DNA of 64,000 nt from Nymphaea colorata (taxonomy: Eukaryota > Streptophyta > Magnoliopsida > Nymphaeales > Nymphaeaceae): NCBI RefSeq assembly GCF_008831285.2, contig NC_045146.1, positions 17,787,149 to 17,851,148 of the forward strand, in the 5' to 3' direction. The position numbers were made by a program, and so were the translations under genes. The notes under the pieces are model-generated. The model had not been told where the DNA came from, made no database searches, and saw only the letters and a program-made list of their open reading frames with translations. This document shows, one piece after another, positions 36,970 to 50,006 of this stretch (positions within the stretch are counted from its first letter, which is position 1; every line of letters starts with the position of its first letter).

Positions 36970-37560
36970 TTTTTACCAGTGAGAACCGTGCCAAACAGCG
37001 CAATTAAGATGGACAGGAAAAAAGGAAGATTGTTCAGTGCGAGGACCTGTTTTTTACGAGTCCAACCAGTTTTTATCAATCGAAAAATGTTGCACAACGA
37101 AAAAGAAAAGATGATCATGATTCATTCATTCATAATGTGAGGGCCTGGTTGTAGGAGTCGAACCAAGCAGAGCAATGAGTTGGGCAGTAAAAAAAAAAAA
37201 AAAATCTCCAGCTTTGGCTTAGGTAACAGCGAGGTCTTCATGAAGTAGCTCGGACTCGGCTCATGCTGATCTTATTTTTAGGTCTCGGTCACTTTAACTC
37301 TCATGGTACAACATGAATAACAACAAAAAGATTTTCCATAAATCCTACCAAAACCCCAACAGAAACGAGTTAGGCAGCTAAAAATGTTGACTGGTTCAGT
37401 GTAAGGGCCTGCTTTTTGGAACCAAACCATGTTTTTACGAACCAAGCAGAGCAATAAGATGGCAGCAAGATTATGGTCCAGTGCGAGAACCTGCTTTTTA
37501 CAAGTCCAACTGAGTTTCTATTGCCTCCAACAAAAAAGCGATGAGACGGGCAGCAGCCAA
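36970..37560. repeat. Diverged repeats with the phrase CAGTGCGAGGACCTG
   Basis: Variants of TTCAGTGCGAGGACCTG, then TTTTTACGAGTCCAAC, recur near 37,035, 37,135, 37,397 and 37,477. Variants of AGCAATGAGATGGGCAG recur between them. Spacing is irregular (about 80-260 bases), so this is an old or rearranged array rather than a satellite. No coding function is seen. Confidence 0.6.
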
Positions 37561-38182
37561 AAGCGAGGACTTTAAATCAAACAAGTGGAGAACTACACAG
37601 ATTCTCAAACCTTGGCCAAGTTAGCTGTGGATGCTGACGAACGAAATCTGATGTCCACGACAGGAATGATCTCGTAAGTTAACTCCATGAGCAACCATTA
37701 CAGACCAGTCTTAAATCTTTAGCAAATTCGACATCTACCAGAAGCTAGACATTCTTTATGCTGAATCTGCGCCTGGCATTCACAATATCATCAACGTCTT
37801 CTCGCTGGCACACTTACAGGATAGCGTGCAAAATCTCTCAGCAAAGCCAGTCAAGCCAACCTGTTAGACTAGATCCAGAATAGGCCAGAGAGGAAGGGGC
37901 GGGAAAAAAACAGAGAAACCACGGCAACATGGTTCACAATACAAAGGTTCTTGGTATATGAACAACAGCATTGAAGCATGTATGATTGTGAACAACATTA
38001 TGTCATTATATTTTAAACTTGCAACTGCATAGCAGTACAGAATCTGTTTGGAACTACAGAGAGCTCACAGAAAATGAAGAAAAGCTTTTAGTCATATAAA
38101 CAAATGGTCAAAAACTTTATCATACAATTACACTTGAAAAATGAACTGCACAACATAATAGAATCTGGTTTCAAGCGAGGCC

Positions 38183-41100
38183 TCACTGCTGTGATGGTTG
38201 TCGTTGCTGAGGGAAGTTGGGATTTTGAGATGCGTTTTGAAGAGCTACTAAGCCTGACTGTAGATTCTGTGCATTGGCAGGTAATCCACCAAATCCAGGT
38301 TGCACACCATGTTGTTGCTGTTGCATCTGCATCATGCTCGTGGAGCTTGCTCCTCCCATGTTAAACACTGCAACAAAATGAATTAAAGATCCTTCAGTGC
38401 TAAAGAAAGACGAGAGAATAATATATTTCCTAAAATTGGTAAAACATACATAATATGTATATATATATATATATACAGCTTGAATTGGTTCAGTTATCAG
38501 ATGATCTACTGGATTGTAAGTAAATGATTTAGGCGCTCATCAAGCTTAATAATTGGCAACGGTCAAATTTCTGGGTACAACTGTATGTGAACGACTTAGG
38601 CCCTCAACCAAGTTTTGCACATTGTGTCTCTCGAGGATTTACTTTGACATCCTTAGTAACATCTTACACTGCTAACATTTATGTTGCATCTCCAAAAACT
38701 TGCACAACCAGGGTAACAATTCTAACCAAATAGCATCATTGCCAACATAAACGAACTCAACTCCCTGCTAAAGGAGAAAAGAAAAGGGAAACAAATAAAT
38801 GAAGTTTAAAAAGAAATGGATGAGACAAAATCACCAACTGGAAAGATATACATACTTTGGTCACTTAGAATCTGAGAAGCATGAGGTCGCTGTGTATGTC
38901 CACCAGTAGGACCAAACTAAAAACAGCAGAGACAAGGAAATTAGAGAAGCATATTCAAATGTCAATTTCTTGTGAAACTTGAAAACCTGAAATCAATTCC
39001 AAAGACACAAGCATTTCAAATAAAGGAAGGCACATGTGCTGCATGCAAGCACAGGTGTCACCACCTGCAAATATTCTTGAATCTCTATTCAGGTAAGTTA
39101 TAACTTGCAAATTAGGTCACCACCTGCAAATATTCTTTGTAGAGCCTACTCGTATACAAAAAATACCTTTCAGTTGCGTATAACAATGTTATCAAATGCG
39201 TAGCATATCGCGTATCGGTCGGGCCGACCTATACGTCGTATCGTAACGTATCGTAAAATTAATTTTTAATTCTTAAAAAATATTAAGAATTCATAAAAAA
39301 TAGAAAAAAATCCAAAAAAATCCAAAAAAAAGCAAAAATCAATAAAATCATGAAAAATGTATTTAAAGGAACATTCATGTATATGAAGTATGAAGTATGA
39401 ACAACACATTCCAAAATAAGAAATCAAACATTCAAAATAACATAATAACCAGCCGAAGAGAATTAGATTACATCACAATTCATAAGTTCAAAAATCAAAA
39501 CATATAGTGTTTAGACTATATGTAGTGTTTAGAAACAAGAAAAGAGAGAGAGGAGCATAGGTTTTAAAAGAACACGCAAAAAAGGGGTCGTCGGGCCCCT
39601 TTTTAATTTTACTTCTGTATTGTGCGATACGGCCCCCGTATCGCACGATACGGGCGATACGCACGCATATCGAACACATATTGTATAGGTTTCTTCGACC
39701 TATACGATACGTATCGTACGATACACATGCATATCGTACGATACGGATAACATTGGCGTATACCACTTGTACAGTTTTAGTATCACTTCTACACTATGTA
39801 AATCCACTGCCTATACATTTGTACTAGCTCCGTTTCATTTTTTTTCCTTTCATGACAGTTTATGCAATTCTTTAAAGTTTATTCACGACATCACCACTGT
39901 ATAGGGTGGTCTCAATAACTCTCAGGCTTTTCCTTGAAGTTATTTTCAGGACTACTACTTTTTTTCTTTCTCAAAATTTACCTTCATTGAACTTCACTAA
40001 TCCAGTGTGAAAACAATTTGTTGACATCCACTCAAAATTTCAGCTTTGACTTCCATCATCAAAATGCTTACCTGCATTCTTGGAAGCAATGTCTGTGATG
40101 GAATAGCAGCTGACATGTTGGAGAGCTGACATAGAACAAACAAACATAAGAACATGCTGTAACCAAATAGACAAAGTAACAATGGCTTCCTCTCAAGACA
40201 GTGGAACTTATTGAGGAGCAAATCCTTCTCACGGGAGAAAAGTAAACGCTCCCTCTTAGATGAAGAAAAGTATTAAGTCGCACCTTATAGGTGATATTTC
40301 ATCGCAGCAAAACTGATTATACTCAACTTTCAGCAATAACAAGGCATCTTAGTTCAAAAAGAAAAAATTTTGGTAGAATATGATACTGAAAGTTAATAGT
40401 TTTCTCCTTTGAATAAGTTACCAAAAATGACTAAATATGGTAAAAGCCAGTAAGCAAGGAAGTTTAAGTGCAATCACTGATTTGATGAAGAAAGAAAAGT
40501 GACCATTTGAGAGCTCTGCGATGTCTGAACAGCATTGAACAGTGCATTATTTGTAGTTCCTGGAAACTGGCCCATATGGCTTCTCAGTTGATTTCCTTGG
40601 TTAATTTGTCCCTGTGTAATATTTTGTTGGATGTGTCCAGGTTGCAACGGCCTGCTCTGGAATTGCTGGTGTGCTAGAGACTGTGAATATTGTGGTTGAT
40701 GTTGGCCATGTACCTTATTCAAGAATGAGCATATTGCAACTTCAAAAACAATCAAGGATAATTGATACAATTATCTATAGAGAATCCCAGATATTTCAAC
40801 CAAACAATATTCATAAATTTGAAAGAGAAACAAAATGGTAAGATCACAAGAAAGAAATTAATACTGCTTGGAACTTCGGTTGTAGCCCATGTAGGTCATG
40901 TAGCTGAGGCATTGTGTTCTGACAAAGAAAATAAAACGTAAGATGATTTCACAAGACTACATTTATAGACACTGTCTCAATCACAATAACTCAACAAGTT
41001 GAAATGTCATGATAAATGGCGAAGTGGGAACATGATGAATACCAGGGAAACCTCAGCACCTACTAAAAATTTTAAAAATGGAAAATAAAAAAATAAGGGA

Positions 41101-42439
41101 CACAGTTTGAGTACAAATTTCTTTTAGAAATTTAAATAAAACTTATGAAGTTATTGAAATGAAAAAAATAAAACAAAGACTGAAAAATAATTAAACTTAA
41201 GAGAACATATGATAAATGAGAAAGCAGTCCCAATTCCCAAAACATTCCTGATAATGTCACCTATATAGAACATCAAACCAAAGGCTCCACTGAACTCACT
41301 GGTTCAAGTAAGAAGAATCAGAGAGAGGCTAAGTAGTCAAAAACAGAATTCAGACACAAGTTGGTCAAGACCCAAAAGGACTAGCTGGAACTAGCCAATC
41401 CGAGAAGATCCAAGTTGATTGACTAGAATAAATAATATATCTCTATGCATATGTAAATATAATCGACTGCGGTAATCTATTATTATTATGGATGAATATA
41501 TTGAATTCGGTCGTTATGGTCGGACTTTATTATGGATTTCTAACCACATTTTCTATAGGTCCCTCTTATCTCTTACTTCTAAGAACTCGGGTTATGAAAG
41601 AAGGGAGCGAAAAAGAAGTCAACTAATAGGCTGATTAGTCTGGCCAACTAGTCACTTGTTTGCAACATAGGTTGGTTGACAACCGGCTCAACTGACTAGC
41701 TGGCATTTTGAATAGAACAGAAAGATCACATTTAGAGAAGGGAGAATAAAGAAACTGATTACTAAGTGATTGCACTTATAGTAACACAAGACTCAACAAG
41801 ATTTAACAGGACATGTGGCATATGCATGTCGGTATGCATGTATAAAGCATATAAGACAATTTTAATATAATGAAATGGGCCAGGTCCAGAACACATGAAA
41901 GCACACATATACAAGTCATATACTCAAACAAAGGAATAAATAACTACCTTTAAAAATGCTACATCACACACACAAACACATGCATAGTTTCTGATGAAAG
42001 ACACATAAAGTAGGACCAAGTGGTGTATAGAGGGCATTATCAAAACGAAGTCATCATATGTCTGGTGAAAAAATATTGACACAAAAAATATATACCTGCA
42101 CTAATCCTGGTGTGGATGACTGCCTGAACTGTTGTTGAGAAAGCAACTGTTGCTGATGTGGTGGCAACTGCCCAAGCTTCTGCCTTTGCTGCTGTTGTGC
42201 CTGCTGCTGGGGTGATGGTGCATTCATCAGGCTTGTTGCTTGTCTTGGTGAGTTGGCATAAGATAATGGAGATGTGGTTGTATTGTCAAAGGAAGAAGCT
42301 CCAGATGGAGAAGGAACAGACCTTCCAACAATTTGGGCTCCTGACGCCTTGCAGGACAAAGAAAGCCAGTTGAATGCAAGTAACAGGTGGTAGAACTAAA
42401 AAAACTCCAGCAACTTTATTCCACAGATGAAAAAGATGA

Positions 42440-42517
<78 letters not shown>

Positions 42518-45500
42518 AAGAAAAATGATTAGCCATTCAGGAAAAGGTGGGAAGCTCCACATCTGAGGTATCAACTATCAAACTCATGCTTGAAGTAAGA
42601 AATTAACATGATTCACATCCAGCTACCAAGACCTGAATATGAGAGAGAAATCTTCAGAAATATGTAGCTGCATACAGAACACTTTGTACAGTCTAGATAG
42701 TTGTTCATGGATCATTTGCATCCTGAGATTTTTTTTTCACTACATCAATAATCCATACATTCAGAAATTTTTAAAATATAAAAGACATAATATTAAAGTA
42801 GTTATTGATAATGACATATCTAGCAGCTCAGTGCTCAGTTGGACAGTCAGTCAAGCAGGAGACGAAGGCACATCTCTTGTACACTTGACATAAGCTTGTA
42901 TTATTAAATGCACTGTTTTTACCAAATAACATTTTTAATCAATGTTTTATAAAGAGAAGAAAAAAATTGAAAACATGGTACAGTTAAACAGTAGCAAAAA
43001 GATGAAGGACGACTTTTGGGACCAATATATAGGAAAAACAGAAGTTACAGCTTTCAAGAGTTTATGGTATTTCAGTCTCCGAACCTGCATAACAGGACCC
43101 TGGCTGTTAAGGTTGCTTGGAGGCAAACTGGGAGTAGCACTCTTTGGATAAACACCTAAAAGAGAGGGGAAAATGTACCATCACTAGGACAATAGCAAAA
43201 ACAGACCAAATATACAAAGCTCGGTAACAGTTTTCATATGTTCACTTACCAGAAGCATCTGTTAAATTTTGGCCACCATCACCACTAGCTATAACATCTG
43301 CGAGATGTGCTGGCAGCACAGAAGGAAGATATCTTTGGTCCCCAGATATTCTTAATCCTGAAATTCCATTCAATTATGATATAAGTATATATACTTACAC
43401 AAGTGCCATAGTCAATTCTAGAGATAGTGATCAAGGATAAAAAAGTAATGCAGGCAGAGAGGAAAATTCCAGTAAACAAATATACATCAAGATTTACTTT
43501 GCAGATACAGGAAGGACAGTACCTTCACCAACATTCACCGAAGCTCGGAGAATGTTCTCCTGTTCTTGAATCTTTGCAGTCTGGACCTTGTCTAAGGTGG
43601 GAAGCACGGTTGGCCCTTGACGAGAACCCAAGCCATAAGCTTTACGAATATCTGCGATAACCTTTTCAGCACTATCACAAGCTGCTCCAATCATGTCAAT
43701 TCTGTTCTGCACATATTTCACAAAAGCTTTACGTTTGAACCAAAAGAAAAAATTACATATTAATTGGGGCTTGAGTAAACCTCATGCACCTTTATCTTTT
43801 CAATCTGTGTTGGTATTGGGAGGTTCTGCATCCCAAGTAATAGCTGTTCCTTCTTAGAGGTATCCTCTGCTTCCATTTCTGGAAGAAGCTTAGATGACAG
43901 CATGACCGGTAGTACTGTAACCACAAGTACTTTTAGATGCAGTCCCATTTAGAAGCTACAAGCAGGAAGAACAAACACCAGCAGATAGAAAGATAAATAC
44001 CATCTGCATGAATGTTTTGAAGTTCCTATGGGCTAACCTAAAAATGTATAGTAAAAAATCATGCTCCTAAATAAAATTAAGCAAATACGGTTCCCAAACA
44101 ATATCATGCATGTTCTGGAAAAAAAATTTCCTTTTTGGAACAATAGTATCCTGTAAAACTTGTCCAGAGAATTTGTTAGCAAGAGGCATGCAATTTTTCC
44201 TCATAACAATTGAAGCTTTCTGCCGTGTGTTATATCATTTCATTGAACTAATGAAATTACATTCTGTTACCTGATCTTCTCGTTTTCTCCTTTTAGAAGA
44301 AAAAAGTTATTCGGAGAGAAGAAACTAGCACATTAAAAGTTACAGGAAGTGAAAAGTGGATATGTTCACATAGCCATTTCTCCAGTTGAACAACCTAAAA
44401 AATGTGCCAAAATTTGTACAAGTGTAAGACTTATGCATGATATCACATGGCACAGGTTTTAGAAAAGGTTTTCATCAGGCAAAAGAGAAATTTGCAATAC
44501 CAATCTTCAACATCATGTCACCGGTACCAATTGATTCTTAAGCACCCTTCTCTAGCAGGACTATAACTGTTGCACATTGCAGAATCTTGTGAAATAACTA
44601 GAACCAACAAGAACAACACATATATTGCCTCAAAAGACTTAATTGAGCAGGATGAAAACTCACTTTCCAGCATTAGAAGAAGACGGGAAAAGGATGACAC
44701 TAAAATAACCATGACTAACCAGATCCATATGAGTGACACATAATGAATAAAACACAACTATTTTACATAAGAAATGAATGTATCAATACTAATCACAAAA
44801 AGTTAGGTATTACCATCAGAGTCAACAATATAAGCAATAATAAAATTGATAATCGTGTGATATATCTTTTTGTGAACTGAAAGGAGAAGAAAAGGCATTC
44901 AAATAATTGGATCATTTATATAATGTTGACGCCTGGAGAAGCTAATACCAACTCCACCAAGAAAAGAAAGATAACCATGGACAAAGAATAAACATATAGT
45001 AAAAAAATTGATTTATGTAGCTAACCATATATCAAGTAATCACCAGCCTACTCTATTCAAGACTTCAACCTTTGATACCATGGACAGTTGCACAAAGAGA
45101 TGAGGACATACTTGTTGAGTTCTCTGCATTTACGAATTTTGGATGTACTACAAATGCCTTGGAGACCTTTTTTATGTCCTCCACAATATTGAACAGTTCA
45201 AGATTAACCATTGAAAACTGCCCCAGAACATCTTGCCTGACATATTTGAATTATTGGTGAGTAACATATCGATCCTCTTTAAACATCAAATGCAAAAGTA
45301 AAGAACTCTCAAAATAGAGTATCCATTTTCACCCTATTCCAACTAAAATGCCTCATCTTCATGCAAACAAAAAACGAGTCTTAAAAATCAGAACATGCAT
45401 TCACATTAAGGACAAGAAGTCGGAAGCATAACATGGCCTTGCAAAGAAATAATTGAATTGTTGTTAGAGGAAATAGATAGCACACCAACTATCATAGAAG

Positions 45501-48500
45501 TATCGAGCAACGCCAAGTTTTTAGTAACCTTGTGCAAATTGCACCAAGCAAGGATGACCGTTAGGGCCTTCAATTTACCTATATGTTTTAGCAAATAAAT
45601 ACGTTTCAGTAACCCACCAAATATTTTGTGATAAATTTAAGTGGCTAGGTGGCATAAACCCTTTGTACTAAAAAACCACACCTATGTGGCCCCTAGGCAT
45701 GCCAAGGTCCTGCATCTTATAATACCTAGTGGCCCAGTTCAGGAGAGGGTCTCAGAAAAAGTTTTCTTCTTCTTCTTCTTTCTCCTCTTTCTTTATTGCT
45801 TTGACTGTTTTTGGCTTGCCTATTCCCCTGCTCAATTGCCGCCTCAATGCTTTTTTGGAGGTCCACTGACTAGGCAGACCTCACACTTTTCACTACATAG
45901 CATAAACCCTAGGTAACGGCCTTCAAAATCTTTCAGCTTATATTAATTGTTTCAAATACTTGGTCCACTATAGTGGCACAAGAACTAGTTTTTTAGTGCC
46001 TTATAACTAGCATAGAAGTTGAAGGCAAGCATCATTTTGTGACAAAACTTCCTTGATTCCTTGTGTTACCAATTTAGCGCTATCTTTTCTTTTCGGAAAC
46101 AAAGGTTAGAGTTGATTGTTGCCAATATTGGCTAAGTCTTTCGTTACTTTTGTTACCTCTGCTGGCTATAAGCCATGGTGTAATCAGTTTGTTTTAGATA
46201 ATAAAGAATGAGGAATTGAGACGTGTGTGGGTGCCGTGGATGTAGGTCTTCATGACTAAACCACATAAAAAATTGGCTTTATTTGTGATTGCATTAAATT
46301 TCTATGTCGTATCGGAGTCTTTATCAATCTCTGTAGAGGTGCTGCACTGCTTTCACAAAACAGCAAGTTCTCTGCTGCATGCCGCTTGATACAGTTGTGA
46401 TTCTATGACTTCTGTCCACTTTCTGCTCTACCAACATTTTCCACACCTAGGGCAATGCTGTGTGCAGTGTGGATATCTTCAATATTGTATTCCAAGTGTG
46501 TTCTTAAGGGAGTTTTGTTTTTCAAAAGGGATATAGATGCTATAACAACAAAGAGAAATGACTTTATATAGATGTGTTTTTGATAAAAACACTCCTTATT
46601 TTTCTCAAATATGAACGAAGTTACGACTCAGGGGGAGTTGGTGTTACCAAGCCTTGATATCTATGACAAATCTGTCAGTCTAAGGGAGACTGTGAACTTA
46701 TTGAACCCTAGGAAGATAACACCCAAAAGATTATGCCTAATAGGATTGCAGAATGTCAATCCATCCTGGGGAGATCTAAGCATTCCAAGCCTCTGGTGTG
46801 ACTGAATGATTATGTACCTTTTTCTATTGTTGCCTATCCAGCAGAAAGTTAACTTGGATACAGGTATGTTACTAAAACCTATAGGACTTATCTTAGCAAT
46901 ATCTCTATCTGGACTGAACTTGCTACTTATGAAGAAGACAAGAGAAATCCTATTCTTACATGGGTCCAAGCTATGAATGAAGAATTTCAAGCTCTCCATA
47001 AAATAAATCTTGAGATTTTTTTCCTACTCCTAGAAAGTACATAAAAATAAATCTTCGGTTGTTTTTTTCTCTAATTCCTGGAAAGAAGGTCGCTCATAGT
47101 CCGTGCGAGTAAGTGAATACTCGTCGTCGAGTAGGGCGATGGTCGGCCGCGTTGCTTAATGACATCTAGTCGTCAACTGGCTTCGGCTGGGGACTTCCTC
47201 CCAAGAGAAGTCTACCCCCACCCAGATTTCGTTGATAGTAGATAGGCACTTGGAGGAATGGCCAAGTTCTGATAGGGCCTCATGGCCACGGCTTGCCGAT
47301 GGCCAACAATGGGATAAACCTGGGTGATGGTGTGCTGAGTGCTTTGCACTCCTCGTCTAGTCCACAGTCCCGAATAATGATGAACGCTTCCGCTAGCTTA
47401 AGAGATGAGTCGGCTAAGATAAACCATAAAATGACTACGATAAACCATAAAATGACAGCACCGTCAAATGATAAGGCAAGTTTGGTTACAAAAGGGTATA
47501 CACAAACTCAGGGTCTGAATAATGATGAAACTTTTGCTATTGTTGCTAAGATAAGACCGTCAGGATTATTCTTTCCGGTGCTTGCAATTATGCTTGGCTT
47601 TTATATCAAGATGTTACGATGCCTTTCTATAGGGAAATTTGAAAGACTAAGTTTATATGCAAGTTTGAAACTCTGTCCAAGGCATCCTAGAGGATGCATC
47701 AATCTGATGTGCAAATTATATAAAACTATTTATGGCATAAAATAATTTGCAAGACCTCGTATTTTCATCTAAGTAATTTTATAAAACAACAAGCAATGTT
47801 GATAAATCATCATTTATTAAGAAAGAAAGTAACATATCTGACAATTATCTTCATTTATGCAGATGATATTATATTGATAAGCTCATACGACAAGAGCATC
47901 TTGGATTCTTGAGCACTAAAGCTCTTCCTCATAATACTTTTGATGTAAAGGATATGAGCAAATTGTGCGACTTTCCAGAAATTGAAGTTTCTCACCCTAG
48001 AAAAAGACTGTTATTTTCTCAACGCAAGTATATTTTGGACCTCAAAGCCTTTGAGTCAAAGGTGCCGGCAGATTAGGGTGCAAGTTAGTTGACACTCCCA
48101 TGCATCAGTGTAGAAACTTGCAATTTCTCATGAAGAACTTACTATTCATAAGGAGGGATACCAGAGGTTAGTCAGCAAACTCATTTACCTTACTATTACT
48201 AGACCCAATATAACATATGTTCCAAGTTTTGTCAATCAACAATGTGCTTCCCAAGACTGTTATTGGAAGATTACCAAGATATTACTATAGAAGCGAACTC
48301 CAGGGCAAGAACTATAGCTGAAGAGAAATGGTCACAATAGAAGTCAATGACTCACTAATACGGACTGGGAAAGCAATTATGATAAAAGATCTACTGTAGG
48401 TTATTGTATATTCATTGGAGGAAATATGGTTTCCTAGAAAAGTAAAAAACAAGGAAATTATTTTTAAATTTAGTGCCAAGGTTGAGTATCGTGACATGGC

Positions 48501-49266
48501 AACTACAGCCAGCGAGATTGCCTGGACACAAACTCTTATAATGAAAATAGAGCTGCCTGTAAATTCTCCTATGTCCATGTATTGTGACCCAATCAGGCTG
48601 CGACCTATAACTGTCAACTCTACCTTCAATGAACGGACTAAACAATATCTAGCAGACACCGTTTGTGACTATAGTAGTTTTGCTTAAAACATCTCGTCAG
48701 GTTGAACTTTTCAAAAGCCATATACTGAATCCCAATTGAACAATCCTTTATGTCAAGTCCTATCGTCACAATTATGCTTCGGACGATACAGATATCTCTC
48801 CAACTCCATCACCAAACTGTTTCTGCAATCACCCAAAAAGTCGAGCCCTTTTGCCCACTAAAGAAATGAAATCTATTAAGAGGGTGCACGATCTCTCGAG
48901 ACATTCAGCCCAAACATAGGCTTTAATAAAACTAATGGGAATTATCAAAATTGGTGACCTTCTACCACTGTATCTAAACCAGTAAACTCCCAAAATTGTG
49001 GTTTAACCAACAGAAATGCATTCAGAATCTAGAACTACAGAATCGGACTGAGATGAAACGAAGAGGTGGATAAGGTACCATTTAGGGGAGGCATTGGCTC
49101 GGGCCATGGCGTCGAAGTCCTCGAGGACGCGGGAGACGGTTTTGAAGAGTCCGAGTGCTCGGGTACGGAGAGAGTCCAGATTGAGCTGCTGCTGCAGCGC
49201 CTGGTTCAGCTTCTCCGGCTTCGGCTGCGCCGGCTCCTGCGTTCCCACTCCTTCCGTCGTCGCCAT
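38183..49266 (-). CDS. MED8: Mediator complex subunit 8 (MED8), 12 coding exons
   Basis: Minus-strand exons are 49079-49266, 45112-45236, 43790-43914, 43523-43706, 43250-43357, 43085-43155, 42096-42347, 40865-40918, 40504-40713, 40072-40125, 38856-38916 and 38183-38367. They join in frame to 538 residues. The N-terminal part ([88 protein letters not shown]) matches plant MED8 closely. From about residue 268 the protein is Gln/Pro/Ser-rich ([20 protein letters not shown]), as in Arabidopsis. MED8 belongs to the Mediator head module, linking transcription factors to RNA polymerase II in the nucleus. In Arabidopsis it affects flowering, jasmonate-linked defence and organ size. Intron 1 (3.8 kb) holds a Copia remnant, intron 10 a hAT-like element and intron 6 a long AT repeat. 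Several donors are weak (GTTCGG after exon 6, GTCACT after exon 9). Confidence 0.93.
39184..39755. mobile_element. hAT-like MITE, 572 bp, in MED8 intron 10
   Basis: It has perfect 10-bp terminal inverted repeats (CAATGTTATC and GATAACATTG). The flanking octamers 39176-39183 (GCGTATAA) and 39756-39763 (GCGTATAC) agree at 7 of 8. Subterminal arms carry many self-complementary motifs such as ATCGTACGAT and CGTATCGCACGATACG. The core is A-rich. There is no transposase. Its terminal sequence resembles that of the 1489-bp element in the neighbouring gene. Confidence 0.8.
42442..42514. repeat. (AT)n microsatellite in MED8 intron 6
   Basis: A pure AT run of about 73 bases lies just upstream (in MED8 sense) of exon 7. 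It could extrude as a cruciform and may be polymorphic. Confidence 0.9.
46600..48700 (+). mobile_element. Degenerate Ty1/Copia retrotransposon fragment in MED8 intron 1 (antisense to MED8)
   Basis: In order on the + strand: an integrase-RT linker ([11 protein letters not shown], near 46,630); the start of reverse transcriptase ([14 protein letters not shown], near 46,960, then PGKK near 47,080); [18 protein letters not shown] (near 47,485); [11 protein letters not shown] (near 47,710); the catalytic YADD box (YADDIILI, near 47,856); [14 protein letters not shown] (near 48,180); and RNase H-type [17 protein letters not shown] with MSMYCD (near 48,470-48,590). Frames change and stops interrupt, so it is not functional. 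I could not define LTRs. About 300 extra bases sit inside the reverse transcriptase region. Confidence 0.85.
47090..47465. other. Foreign insertion inside the Copia reverse transcriptase region
   Basis: Copia proteins normally have about 25 residues between PGKK and the YKA(R)LV(A/T)KGYTQ block. Here about 380 bases intervene, with no Copia similarity and higher GC content than the surroundings. A 21-bp unit (GATAAACCATAAAATGAC plus three bases) is repeated twice at about 47,417-47,458 near its right end. I could not see inverted repeats or a target duplication. Confidence 0.5.
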
Positions 49267-50006
49267 TGTCCCTCTCTGCCTGAACCGCGGGAGAGAGAGA
49301 GAGAGAGAACGCGAGAGAGCCCCAATTATAGGGACCCGGCACTTGGATGGACCGGATACGGACTCGAGTTGGATGTCCCCATTGCTACAGGTCGTCCAGA
49401 CGATAGATTTGAGCAAACACAAGAAAAATAAATAATTTTTGTATTTTATCGATTAAAATGTGATCAGAGAGGACGTAGGCGGCAGTAATACTTGTTATAA
49501 AAAAAAATTATTTGTTTATTTATTATAAAATGTATCTCGTAAGTTTTTTTTTTTCATAACTTCCAACTTTTTGTGGAAATAAATGTCGTATAAAAGTACA
49601 AATTTTAAATTTTGACATTTAGCAAAGAAAATTGAAATAGCTTTATTGCCAATTACGATAAATTAATTTCAAAATGGACTCAGAATACCAAGTCTAAAGA
49701 ACAAGAATTTGTTGTGGTTTTCTTTGATTTGTAAGAAAAATTACAAGAAAATAATTAAGCTAAAAAATAAATGGCCATCGTTCTTTTTCTTTTGATATTA
49801 ACATTAGTTTTTCCTTTAGTTGTATTTTTTATATGTTCGTTAAAATTAGATGTACAGCGTGTTCGGGTCATGGATCTCGTTCCCACTTCCGGGTGCTCAC
49901 ACGTGGGTTCGCGCCACGTTACCGTCCCAGCAGCGTGCGACTGCGAGGTGTACGTGCGCCAACCCCTCCGTATATCTGCTCGGACGCGAGCATCGTCGCC
50001 TTGCGG
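49267..50006. promoter_or_regulatory. Divergent promoter region between MED8 and the downstream + strand transcription unit
   Basis: About 740 bases separate the MED8 start codon (minus strand) from the first candidate exon of the plus-strand gene. The middle is AT-rich and the right end (49,855-50,006) GC-rich, as expected near a transcription start. I did not assign TATA boxes. Confidence 0.5.
49290..49308 (-). repeat. CT tract (sense strand) in the MED8 5' leader
   Basis: The GA run on the + strand lies about 24 bases upstream of the MED8 ATG at 49266, with a second short run near 49,311-49,319. Confidence 0.8.

Larger units (their letters stand above)
35500..38182. other. Intergenic region between MED8 and the membrane protein gene
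   Basis: Both flanking genes are on the minus strand. The region holds the promoter of the membrane protein gene at its left end, a hAT-like MITE at 36,465-36,953, diverged tandem repeats at 36,970-37,560 and the MED8 3' UTR just before 38,183. No coding sequence is supported. Confidence 0.6.

Noticed and set aside
46100-46450. Possible 5' LTR of the Copia element
   Set aside because: The sequence looks LTR-like (an AATAAAG stretch followed by GTGGATGTAGGTC) but I found no matching copy downstream, so no LTR pair can be claimed.
49003-49435. Overlapping Arg-rich frames on the plus strand opposite MED8 exon 1
   Set aside because: They are antisense to a well-supported MED8 exon and arise from GC-rich codons and the GA tract.
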